Source of the DNA: Bacilli bacterium
Lineage (GTDB): Bacteria > Bacillota_I > Bacilli_A > RF39 > UBA660
Direction of reading: 5' to 3'
NCBI GenBank assembly: GCA_016295795.1
Contig: JAEDKN010000007.1
Coordinates: 1 to 53,658, forward strand
DNA length: 53,658 nucleotides
A program made the position numbers and the translations under genes. Under the pieces are notes generated by a model. It did not search any database. It had not been told where the DNA came from and saw only the letters and a program-made list of their open reading frames with translations. The stretch's first letter is position 1. Every line of letters begins with the position of its first letter. This document shows positions 9,301 to 16,023 of the stretch, piece after piece.

Positions 9301-10070
9301 ATTTCTCTTAATACCCTTTCTCTGTCAGAACCTTCTTTTAACTTACTTTGAACACTTTCTTTTAATTTCATGCTTTCATATATAAATTTATTTTGAATAA
9401 ATTTACTAGGAAATTCTTCTCTTAATTTGTTTTCTAAATAAGGTTTTTTATCAAGTACTTCTTTAAAGTGATTTAATAATAGTCTCTCATCTAATTCAAT
9501 GTTATTTTCCTGTAATAAAGTTATCAAAACCTTTATAGGATTCTCATTGTTACTAGTCCTTTCTTTATATTTATCTTCGATAGAAGCAAAAATGCTTTGA
9601 TACTCCGGAATAGTATTTAAGCCTATAAACAATAGGAACGCTTGAATTTGTTTATTTTTGAATAAACTAGGATTTTTGTTAGATTCTTCAGACAAATAGT
9701 TTATTAAAGAATCTACATTTGCACTAGAAAGTTTATCATGACTAACCTCGGATATTATAGTTGCGATTTGTAGCAACATAGGTAAATTTTTATTCATTCT
9801 TTGTACGTTTTTTGCATAATCTTCAACTTCGCTAGTTAAATACAAAAACGAAGGATCTGCGACACTAGAATCAAGATATTCTTTTAAATAATATTCAATA
9901 CCACGCCTACCATTTAATAAACAATATGAAATTTTACTATCAAAATCTTCAGAAACATTAATAACGTCTTTATAAGAATCAAAATAATACTTGATTTCCT
10001 CTAATAGATTTTCGTATTTCTTTAGTTGTTTTAAGTCTTCTATTTTTTCTATTTGCTGATATAGTCCCAT
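6378..10070 (-). CDS. secA2: Oversized SecA-family translocase ATPase (SecA2-like)
   Basis: A 1230-residue SecA-type DEAD motor; ordinary SecA has 780-900 residues. The motor motifs are intact: Walker A MKTGEGKTL (near residue 300), IIDEADQIL, the GMTGTA motif, ATEMAGRGTDIKLGG, and the arginine-finger region RQGRGRVGRQGEPG. In canonical SecA the Walker A lies near residue 105, so roughly 200 extra helical residues precede the motor. A long C-terminal part follows with no CxC zinc-binding tail. I place the start at the ATG at 10070 (GAGGTG six bases upstream) rather than the in-frame GTG at 10079. The pairing with yvyE and xerC gives no substrate hint, and no SecY2 or glycosylation genes are nearby. 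Accessory SecA2 is the best reading; a housekeeping role cannot be excluded. Confidence 0.85.
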   Translation of the reverse strand: MGLYQQIEKIEDLKQLKKYENLLEEIKYYFDSYKDVINVSEDFDSKISYCLLNGRRGIEYYLKEYLDSSVADPSFLYLTSEVEDYAKNVQRMNKNLPMLLQIATIISEVSHDKLSSANVDSLINYLSEESNKNPSLFKNKQIQAFLLFIGLNTIPEYQSIFASIEDKYKERTSNNENPIKVLITLLQENNIELDERLLLNHFKEVLDKKPYLENKLREEFPSKFIQNKFIYESMKLKESVQSKLKEGSDRERVLREILPKAYALAKLAYKSAVNQDPYDVQLIGAMALNDGYIAEMKTGEGKTLTAFLVAYLNALTGEGVDVITTNDYLANRDYIKNKGAFNLLGVSVGNVKVDDQNIEEKKNAYKCDVVYGSSNAIAFDYLRDLFEEDSKNTVLGDRIAGKCIIDEADQILINNALSPYQLNSGEKISTNKQREDNIFIKENLKLAFEIERVISNSSYVTSSVEEFKYLVESKKENKDIKNKIRNNSIIVLKSDASGKGEIYLTPRGEAEIFYYAMLDDIMPLSTKAKDFFENNPKYVKDVDYLSSKERLVLTVSGLEKAVKEVKEFSDLEQNWLTNEKCLIMRRYVCNALRARHLMVRGRDYEVGYNKQTDQNEVFVLQDGRILPDSKFTEGLHQAIELKEGLDISIREDANLLDNSLASISNRGLLYRYKSRCGMTGTADKSAFSAIYGMDTFNVPTNKEYLYKKDSINNKPPLPVVERPTELYISKREKIQAIVEDIVESNKKGQPVLVVTDNSEEAKLIYETIQELNLTGKANLLIAGKNLEEENKIIAQAGVMGAITIATEMAGRGTDIKLGGERNIDKTLILEEELKTEAICKWLHDKGYSIKDNFSNAKEAIAKNPKLIEKDLVEVKKLYNTNTEYKKTIDSSVEEKSSFEINKLYEIGGLKYIQTKPFKTSRNDRQGRGRVGRQGEPGETIMYACFEDLERLGVPLDEQNKLYSLFGKNSKERFINDADADGKISDAITDAQNVNEFAIDMQIASTDSMDLATSSIGAMLLNTRKQLLETEDMTIVFDNMINSTIDSLLKDNVSLRKQKKVDKLNSRISRLHLDSIKFNSDIEKIFGIDIEPEEIFKNCTDIADIKLFIRDKVYDKKKSMDIGFSDSKINNRIKSVLVEQLSNTYNNFIESARDINLQQMNDFIAQNFQHDRSLELSLIYNECKKECWYNSIRNIFKPGLKEKENNSGVVFPSQNDTNDNYKISIDNWTKK

Positions 10071-10141
10071 CTCAAACACCTCGCTAGCATCTATTTTATA
10101 TTATCAATTATATTCTACTACAAAATACTACTCTTTTCAAT

Positions 10142-11020
10142 TTATTTCTTAGCCCTAGGATGACATTTAAAATAAACTTCTTTTAGTCTATCGTTAGTAA
10201 TATGAGTATAAATAGAAGTAGCAGTCAAACTTTCGTGTCCTAAAAGTTCTTGTACTGTTAAAAGATCACATCCTTCATTTAACAAATGTGTCGCAAAGCT
10301 ATGTCTAATCATGTGGGGCGAAATTTTCTTGTCTATTGAAGTTTTATTTATAATATTATCTAAAATATATCTAACTCCTCTTGTTGTCAGCTGCTCTCCT
10401 CTATTGTTTAAAAATAGGTATTCACTCTTTTTTAAATTTAATTTTTTATATCCTTCATTTAAATATAATTCTAATATAGATTCTGCATAATCTCCGAATT
10501 GAACTATTCTTTCTTTGTTACCTTTTCCTAATATTCTTATTTCTTCTCCGCTTATATCATCAAGTTTGATATTAACAAGTTCAGATACTCTAACACCGGT
10601 AGCATAAAGCATCTCTAAAATAAGTCTATCTCTTTGTCCTAGTGAGGTATTTAATTTAGGGACTTGAAATAACTCTTCTAATTCATTGTAATAAAAAAAC
10701 CTAGGTAATTTTCTTTCTTTTTTAGGTAATGTAACCAAGGAAAACGGATTGTTTTCTATAACTTTATTATTTATTAAATATCTGTAAAAGCCTCTCATAG
10801 AGCTTATTTTTCTTGAAACAGTTGAACTTTTATTCTTCTTATCATTTAAAAACATTAACCATAATCTAACAACATCGTAATCAACATCTTCTACTTTAAT
10901 AGATTCTTGATTCAAATATTCAAAAAACTCTACAATGTCTATTCTATAACTATTTATTGTATCTTGAGAATAATTTTTTTGATACTCCAAATAATTCAAA
11001 TAATTTTCTAGATATTTCAT
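10142..11020 (-). CDS. xerC: Tyrosine recombinase XerC
   Basis: A 292-residue XerC/D-type tyrosine recombinase, expected to act at dif in resolving chromosome dimers. The N-terminal SAM-like DNA-binding domain occupies about residues 1-85. The catalytic residues are all visible: Arg144 in TGVRVSEL, Lys near 167, His237 and Arg240 in SPHMIRHSFATH, His262 in LLGHESL, and Tyr271 in SIYTHI. The C-terminal HPRAKK favours XerC over XerD. I chose the ATG at 11020, which has GAG-AT-GA upstream; the TTG at 11041 overlaps the promoter. It has a strong promoter overlapped by a LexA-box-like palindrome, so damage-induced expression is possible. Confidence 0.93.
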   Translation of the reverse strand: MKYLENYLNYLEYQKNYSQDTINSYRIDIVEFFEYLNQESIKVEDVDYDVVRLWLMFLNDKKNKSSTVSRKISSMRGFYRYLINNKVIENNPFSLVTLPKKERKLPRFFYYNELEELFQVPKLNTSLGQRDRLILEMLYATGVRVSELVNIKLDDISGEEIRILGKGNKERIVQFGDYAESILELYLNEGYKKLNLKKSEYLFLNNRGEQLTTRGVRYILDNIINKTSIDKKISPHMIRHSFATHLLNEGCDLLTVQELLGHESLTATSIYTHITNDRLKEVYFKCHPRAKK

Positions 11021-11037
11021 ATTTATCATCTCTAAAT

Positions 11038-11072
11038 ACAATATACATCACAAACGAATGTTTGTCAATTTA
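11038..11072 (-). promoter_or_regulatory. xerC promoter with overlapping LexA-box-like palindrome
   Basis: On the minus strand TTGACA, a 17-base spacer and TATATT precede xerC. The perfect inverted repeat ACAAAC-GAAT-GTTTGT (11050-11065) overlaps the -35 and spacer. It shares the AAAC-N4-GTTT pattern with the palindrome at the lexA promoter. Confidence 0.75.
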
Positions 11073-11093
11073 GAAATTTAAAAGAAGAAATAT

Positions 11094-11900
11094 TTATGCA
11101 ACATTTTCTTCTTTCATTTTTTTTATCTTTACATCCATCACATTTTTTCCATTACTACGAGTTAAAATTTCATGAGTTTGCTTACTACTTGATGTCAATT
11201 CATACAACGAATGATATAGTCTTAAATTTTTTATAGATATTCTGTTTTTTATTTTACTATTATAATCATTAATAAGTATACGCAAATTTCTAGAATGGTA
11301 ATAAAGTTCTTCTTCATCCATGGATAAAAACTTTCTCTTCCATTTATCTAACGAATCTTCAAAAGCTCCCCTTAAAATTCCTAATTTTGAATTATTGCTT
11401 GCGAACATAAATAACTCCTTGGCACTAACTTTATATTCGCCAACAGATAAAGTTGCCTTTAAATCTTTTTTTAACGCATATAAATATTCATTATAAGATA
11501 ATTTTATATCAAAATTAAGTGACTTTGTTAATTTAGACGACTTTAGAAAAGATTTTATAAAAAGCTTGTTTTTACTATTAAAAAGAAGCTTACGACTTAT
11601 TTCTGATTCCGAGAGTTGTTTATCATAATAATTATCATATTTAATTATAGGCTTATTATCATCATATAATATTGGAATTTCTTCTTTTAATGAATTACTT
11701 TGAATGTAATAAGCTTTTATAGTTCCATTTTCTCCCAAACTCCTAATTTTATCTTTATATTCAAAAGATTGCTCTAAATCAAGAGAACCATTATATCGTT
11801 TAGTACAACAGTCTATATAAGACAAACTTCCACTTTCTAATGTCACGGACTTGGGATTGTTTTCCAAATCAATTGTATAAACAAGTACTGCTCTTCCCAT
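11094..11900 (-). CDS. Hypothetical protein divergent from lexA
   Basis: A 268-residue soluble protein that I do not recognise. It has a hydrophilic N-terminal half and a Lys-rich, probably helical C-terminal half (from about residue 140), with no signal peptide or clear motif. The start is firm: GGAGG lies 7 bases before the ATG, and a promoter (TTGACT, 17 bases, TATCAT) lies upstream. It shares an intergenic region with lexA. A half-site, AAACATTT at 11952-11959, lies in its promoter spacer, so it may respond to the same regulator. Its leader carries an inverted repeat, CTTAAC-N5-GTTAAG, at 11916-11932. Confidence 0.75.
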   Translation of the reverse strand: MGRAVLVYTIDLENNPKSVTLESGSLSYIDCCTKRYNGSLDLEQSFEYKDKIRSLGENGTIKAYYIQSNSLKEEIPILYDDNKPIIKYDNYYDKQLSESEISRKLLFNSKNKLFIKSFLKSSKLTKSLNFDIKLSYNEYLYALKKDLKATLSVGEYKVSAKELFMFASNNSKLGILRGAFEDSLDKWKRKFLSMDEEELYYHSRNLRILINDYNSKIKNRISIKNLRLYHSLYELTSSSKQTHEILTRSNGKNVMDVKIKKMKEENVA

Positions 11901-11979
11901 TTTAATCCTCCATCTCTTAACTTTGGGTTAAGGATATATGATATCACTATCAAACATTTAAGTCAAGCTTATATTTGGT

Positions 11980-12018
11980 AAACATTTGTTTGACACTAAT
12001 ATTTATTTATGCTATAAT
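11980..12018 (+). promoter_or_regulatory. lexA promoter with autoregulatory box
   Basis: TTGACA (11990-11995), a 17-base spacer and TATAAT (12013-12018). The palindrome AAAC-ATTT-GTTT (11980-11991) overlaps the -35. Its geometry equals the Gram-positive SOS box (GAAC-N4-GTTC) with the G/C pair changed to A/T. Confidence 0.75.
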
Positions 12019-12039
12019 GCAGTTGTAAGAGGTGATTTT

Positions 12040-12657
12040 ATGGAAAAATTAACAAGTAGACAAAACGATATTTTACAAACCATTAAGAAGTTTATCGCAA
12101 GTCATGGTTATCCACCTACCGTAAGAGAAATAGGAAAAGAACTTAATCTACGTTCACCCGCAACTATTCATTTTCATTTAAAAAAACTTGAAGAAAAAGG
12201 TTACCTTAGAAAGGATGACTCTAAAAACAGAACAATGGAGATTTTGGTTGATAATGAATATTTAAACAAAGATGATAATGTTGTTGATATAGCACTTTTA
12301 GGAAACATAACTGCAGGCAATCCAATAGAAGCAATCGAAACACCTAATGAATTTTTCTCTATTCCCGCTAGTTTAGTCAATACAAAAAAAGAATTGTTTG
12401 CCCTTAATGTGCATGGCGAATCAATGATAAACAAAGGGATATTGGATAACGATATTGTTATAATAGAAAAAAGTAAAACTGCAAATAATGGTGAAATAGT
12501 TGCAGCAATGACAAAAGATAATGAAGTTACTCTAAAATCGTTCTATAAAGAAAAAGATCATATTAGATTACAACCAGAAAATGATACTATGGCTCCAATA
12601 ATATTAGATGATGTAACAATACTTGGTAAAGCTGTTGGTTTATATAGAAAAATATAG
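12040..12657 (+). CDS. lexA: SOS repressor LexA
   Basis: LexA represses DNA-damage genes and cleaves itself when RecA filaments form. The winged HTH is at residues 1-65 (LTSRQNDILQTI, then LRSPATIHFHLKKLEEKG). The cleavage site is Ala92-Gly93 in NITAGNP, with nucleophile Ser128 in HGESMI and general base Lys166 in VTLKSF. Length is 205 residues, as usual. I chose the ATG at 12040 (SD AAGAGGTGAT); the ORF extends upstream to 11986, but that part lies in the promoter. The gene is monocistronic, with a promoter-overlapping palindrome and a strong terminator shared with tcdA. Confidence 0.96.
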   Translation: MEKLTSRQNDILQTIKKFIASHGYPPTVREIGKELNLRSPATIHFHLKKLEEKGYLRKDDSKNRTMEILVDNEYLNKDDNVVDIALLGNITAGNPIEAIETPNEFFSIPASLVNTKKELFALNVHGESMINKGILDNDIVIIEKSKTANNGEIVAAMTKDNEVTLKSFYKEKDHIRLQPENDTMAPIILDDVTILGKAVGLYRKI

Positions 12658-12684
12658 AAGATTCAAATTTGAATCTTCTTTTTA
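12657..12684. terminator. Bidirectional terminator lexA/tcdA
   Basis: A perfect 22-base palindrome at 12657-12678, begun by the last base of the lexA stop, followed by T's on the plus strand. It separates two convergent genes. Confidence 0.85.
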
Positions 12685-13358
12685 TTATCAATAATATTTC
12701 TAATTATATAATTGGCCATTAAAATACCAGCAACATTAGGAACAAAACACATAGTTGAAACAATCTTACCTTTTTTTAAAGGAACTTCACTGGAAGTCAA
12801 AACAGGTATTTTATCATTTATTCTGTTATCCTTAACCCATTTACGTATTATCCTTGCAATCGGATCATTTACTGTTTTTCTAATATCAGTTATTTCAAGT
12901 TTAGTCGGATCTAACTTATTACCAGTACCCATACAAGATATAAATTTTATATTTTTATTAAGACAAGTTCTTATAATGCTTTGTTTAGTTCTAATACTAT
13001 CACAAGCATCCACAACATAATCTATTCTATATTTATCAAAAATACTTTCGATATTACTTTCATCAAGAAAACAATCATATTTTATAATTTCACAATTAGG
13101 ATTGATTCTTTTTACAATTCTCTCGCAAGAATCTATTTTTTTATTACCAATTTCATCTTGGAAAGATATAACTTGTCGATTTAGATTAGAAGCTTCGATT
13201 ACATCAAAATCTACTATTATAAGTTTTTCTATTCCACTCCTAATAAGAGATAATACACAGCTCCCACCAACACCACCTAATCCTATAATTAAAACGGATT
13301 TGTTTTTTATTTCACAAAGCATATCTTTACCAATTAAATTTTCTATTCTTTCAAACAT
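12663..13358 (-). CDS. tcdA: tRNA threonylcarbamoyladenosine dehydratase TcdA
   Basis: An E1-like (ThiF/MoeB fold) ATP-dependent enzyme that cyclises t6A37 of ANN-decoding tRNAs to ct6A. The Rossmann motif GLGGVGGSCVLSLIRSG lies near residue 26, followed by VDFDVIEASNLNRQ, the adenylation signature of the superfamily. VVDACDSIRTKQ and the closing LTSSEVPLKKGK match the TcdA/YgdL subgroup rather than MoeB or ThiF. Length is 231 residues. The SD GGAAGTGAT precedes the ATG. In Bacillus the orthologue yrvM adjoins a 6S RNA gene, and here a small RNA likewise lies just upstream on the same strand. Confidence 0.92.
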   Translation of the reverse strand: MFERIENLIGKDMLCEIKNKSVLIIGLGGVGGSCVLSLIRSGIEKLIIVDFDVIEASNLNRQVISFQDEIGNKKIDSCERIVKRINPNCEIIKYDCFLDESNIESIFDKYRIDYVVDACDSIRTKQSIIRTCLNKNIKFISCMGTGNKLDPTKLEITDIRKTVNDPIARIIRKWVKDNRINDKIPVLTSSEVPLKKGKIVSTMCFVPNVAGILMANYIIRNIIDNKKKIQI

Positions 13359-13390
13359 ATAATCACTTCCAAAATAATTTTAACACAAAA

Positions 13391-13418
13391 GAAAAAGAAT
13401 GAAAACTTCTCATTCTTT
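13391..13418 (-). terminator. Second terminator between small RNA and tcdA
   Basis: AAAGAATGA/TCATTCTTT hairpin (13394-13402 and 13410-13418) with T-rich sequence on the minus strand side. It lies between the RNA end and the tcdA start. Confidence 0.55.
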
Positions 13419-13454
13419 TATATACTTCTTATCCAAAAGAGAGAACACCTACGA

Positions 13455-13610
13455 TAAAAACCCGCTCTCCGCAGGTGGGTATTTCTATTTAACCTTTAGG
13501 ATCCTTATTACTACAGTTACTGCATAAGTTTTCAACACCAGTTAAAATCGAAACTCCCTTATCGTACAATTTAGTCGGTTTTATGCAAAAGATGTTCTAT
13601 TCTTCTAGAC
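13455..13610 (-). ncRNA. ssrS: Probable 6S RNA
   Basis: A gene-free stretch on the minus strand has a promoter (TTGTGC, 17 bases, TACAAT with the -10 at 13622-13617) and ends in a terminator hairpin ACCCAC/GCGGGT (13460-13480) followed by T5. This gives an RNA of about 155 bases. Size, independent transcription and above all its position directly upstream of the tcdA/yrvM orthologue match bsrA/ssrS of Bacillus. I have not been able to fold it and confirm the open-promoter-like central bubble, so the identity rests mainly on synteny. Confidence 0.55.
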
Positions 13611-13679
13611 AATTATATTGTATCATAGAATTATAAAATGCACAATAATATTTAGCTTGATTTACACTAAATATGACAA

Positions 13680-15044
13680 TCATTTACTTTTTATTTTCGG
13701 AACTCCTAGTAAGGATGATAATTCATCAGAATTCCTCAAACGATTTAACCCACTATCTCGTAATTGCTCTATACGCTGACGTGAAACACCAAACTCCGAA
13801 GCAAACTGTAAAGATGTTTTTCTTTTCATATTGTCAAATCCATATTTATTTTTTATTATTTTACTTTCTCTTTCCAATAGATTAGAATCAATAAAGTTGT
13901 AAATTTGTTCATGTAAAATATTTTTAATAGCATCATCTTCTACTGAAATGTTTTCATCGGCAATATAATCATCCCAAGTTGCATCCGAATCAGGAAAGCA
14001 AGTATCATATATAGAACATACAACATTATTGGCTCTATTATATAAATCAATCTTCTCAACAGAAATTCCTGTTTCTTCTGACAATTCCTGTTTAGTAGGA
14101 AGTCGGTCCAATTTTTTCGAAAGTATTGATTCTGCATTCTTTAATTTGTACAAAGCATCAAACACATACTCTGGAGTATGAATTGTTGATGTTTTAGTTT
14201 TAAGATATCTTGAAATATAGGCCTTTATCCAAAAATATGCATAAGTTGAAAATTTGCATCCAAAAGAAGGATTAAATTTTTCCGAAGCTTTTATGAGTCC
14301 CATATTTCCCTCTTGAACTATATCAAGAAAATTACTCTTATTCCCTGTTTTATTTGCCAAAGAAATAACAAGTCTAAGATTTGATTCAATTAGTTTTTCT
14401 TTTGCATATTTATTCCCTTGATGTGCCAAAATTCCATATTTAACTTCTTCTTCATTAGTAAGTCTTCTTGTTCTAGAGACATCATTTAAATATAAACCAA
14501 AATTATCATTGCCTGTTTCTGATTCGACAATAGATTCCATATTTTGACTGTCATAGCTTATTTGTATGTTGTTTACATCACAATAAACTTGCAAAAGAGT
14601 TAAAACTCCATAGTCATTAGTTAATGTTTCTAAATATTCTATATTTACTTTTCTTTGGTTCATCAAGGTACTAATTGCTTCATTCAATAAATCGTTATTA
14701 TGAATTAGATAAGCAAACAATTCAAAACTCGTTTCATATCCTTCTTTTCTTAATTCAGTAATTATTTTTTGAAGTGTATTTATTGTTTTAGAAGAATCCG
14801 TTTTAGATTTCAAATTTGTGTATACACATTTGTTTACCTTAGAGAATAAGTAATTGTTTAAATTATTATTAAATAGTGTCTTAAAATCCGAATTTTTATC
14901 TTTCAAGAATTGATCAAATGTTAAATCAAATATATCAGAAAATTCATCACTACTAAGATTAATTGCACTCGGTTGTTTTTTCAAATCATCACACATTTCT
15001 TTCAGTGACTCTAAAGTGATTTTTTTAACATCATTATTAGCCAT
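13680..15044 (-). CDS. Divergent sigma-70 family RNA polymerase sigma factor
   Basis: A 454-residue sigma factor. The C-terminal 270 residues have region 1.2/2 (LYLNDVSRTRRLTNEEEV, NLRLVISLANKT, FLDIVQEGNMGLIKA, KFSTYAYFWIKAYISRYL), region 3 and region 4 with the HTH ASEFGVSRQRIEQLRDSGLNRLR. The N-terminal 180 residues are unlike RpoD region 1.1 and I do not recognise them. Region 2.4/3.0 (STIHTPEYV in place of the usual RTIRIPVHM) is also divergent. It is therefore more likely an alternative group 2-like factor than the housekeeping one, though with no other rpoD in view this is open. Start at the ATG at 15044 (SD AAGGGGG); promoter at 15103-15075 (TTGAAA, 17 bases, TATAAT). Confidence 0.88.
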   Translation of the reverse strand: MANNDVKKITLESLKEMCDDLKKQPSAINLSSDEFSDIFDLTFDQFLKDKNSDFKTLFNNNLNNYLFSKVNKCVYTNLKSKTDSSKTINTLQKIITELRKEGYETSFELFAYLIHNNDLLNEAISTLMNQRKVNIEYLETLTNDYGVLTLLQVYCDVNNIQISYDSQNMESIVESETGNDNFGLYLNDVSRTRRLTNEEEVKYGILAHQGNKYAKEKLIESNLRLVISLANKTGNKSNFLDIVQEGNMGLIKASEKFNPSFGCKFSTYAYFWIKAYISRYLKTKTSTIHTPEYVFDALYKLKNAESILSKKLDRLPTKQELSEETGISVEKIDLYNRANNVVCSIYDTCFPDSDATWDDYIADENISVEDDAIKNILHEQIYNFIDSNLLERESKIIKNKYGFDNMKRKTSLQFASEFGVSRQRIEQLRDSGLNRLRNSDELSSLLGVPKIKSK

Positions 15045-15074
15045 AATATCCCCCTTAATCAAATAGCGAGGTAT

Positions 15075-15103
15075 ATTATACTACTATTATTAATTTTTTT
15101 CAA
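15075..15103 (-). promoter_or_regulatory. Sigma-A promoter of the sigma-factor gene
   Basis: On the minus strand TTGAAA (15103-15098), a 17-base spacer and TATAAT (15080-15075), about 30 bases before the chosen start. Confidence 0.7.
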
Positions 15104-15262
15104 CTATTTTAATTTATCAATTTTGTTTCTTGGCATATTAAATAATCCTTTGCAATTGATTAATTTTCATATAGGCATTTATTGCAAATTACTATTTGTT
15201 ACTCTCTTATAAATTTTTTTTATACATTCCATCCACACTTGAAATATATTCTTTATCTTGCT

Positions 15263-15679
15263 TTATTCTAAATTATTGATAAAATTTTGATTTACTAATG
15301 TGCTAGAAATATATTTTCCCATAGCAACAAATGCATCGATAATTTGAACATTAACTTTAACTGCAATATCACTCTTAAGAAGACCGGATAACATCATTAT
15401 TCCTTGCTCGGTTAAAACATATGGTAAATACCTTGTACCACCGTGTACTATCTCATTTCTTAAACTTGAGATCACAATTTGTGATTTCAAGTTGACTACC
15501 TCTTCTACCGTTAATTGAAAACAAAATGTTTCAGGAAACCTCGTAATATTTCTTTTAATCGTTTGATTTATAATCCTTGTCTCAGTTTTGTATAATTTAG
15601 CAACATCTGATGATAAAATAACTTGTTTACTTCTTACTTCAAATATCATTTCCTCAATTTTTATATTTTCTTTTAACAT
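15263..15679 (-). CDS. ORF6N domain protein, short form
   Basis: A 138-residue protein consisting almost wholly of an ORF6N DNA-binding domain, a domain typical of phage antirepressors and mobile-element regulators: EVRSKQVILSSDVAKLYKTE, then NITRFPETFCFQLT, and YVLTEQGIMMLSGLLKSDIAV. Family members usually continue for 60-150 residues with a coiled coil; this one stops right after the domain, so it is a truncated or minimal version. A strong GGAGG lies about 20 bases before the ATG, too far to be its SD. The adjacent att-like site at 15745 makes it likely that this is a remnant of an earlier mobile element rather than a core gene. Confidence 0.75.
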   Translation of the reverse strand: MLKENIKIEEMIFEVRSKQVILSSDVAKLYKTETRIINQTIKRNITRFPETFCFQLTVEEVVNLKSQIVISSLRNEIVHGGTRYLPYVLTEQGIMMLSGLLKSDIAVKVNVQIIDAFVAMGKYISSTLVNQNFINNLE

Positions 15680-16023
15680 TAGTTTATTTATAACCTAAAA
15701 CCTCCTTTTATAATTTCAATTATACAACCCATACCACCTAACCAAGTATGTGGAAACATCTTCACTAATACTACCTTGCCTAAAAAAACATTAATTTTTT
15801 ATCATTTTTTATCAATTTTTTGATAATTTCTGAGTATTTTTTAGACCTGACTGACTAGTTCATTTGTCCTTATTTTATAATAGTTTAACGCAGTTTTAGC
15901 AGACACACACATTCCACATGGCTAGATTGTGGGTTTTTGACATGTATTATTTTATATGTTTATGTGTATCGAAATAGTCGTTGCACACAAAATACATACC
16001 CTGTTTGTTTGTTTTTTGACATG
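15680..16023. other. Gene-free left end of the element with repeated sites
   Basis: This stretch has no convincing gene. It contains the att-like site and two copies of TTTTTGACATGT (15934-15945 and 16013-16024). The core GACATGT/ACATGTC recurs at the right end (49752-49758 and 49794-49800). These are candidate binding sites for the recombinase or its directionality factor. Confidence 0.45.
15742..15765. other. Left att-like site of the conjugative element
   Basis: GTATGTGGAAACAT (15746-15759) shares 13 of 14 bases with the site at 49742-49755 and 12 of 14 with a segment inside rlmCD at 49917-49930. Read on the minus strand it would encode KMFPHT, like the MFPxT motif near the C-terminus of RlmCD/RumA. 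It lies about 265 bases beyond the recombinase stop. Confidence 0.6.

Noticed and set aside
12657..12678. Perfect 22-base palindrome as an operator
   Set aside because: It lies at two converging gene ends and is followed by T's, so it is a terminator.
12712..13362. Several plus-strand ORFs of 67-102 codons opposite tcdA
   Set aside because: tcdA is clearly coding on the minus strand with family motifs; these are shadows.
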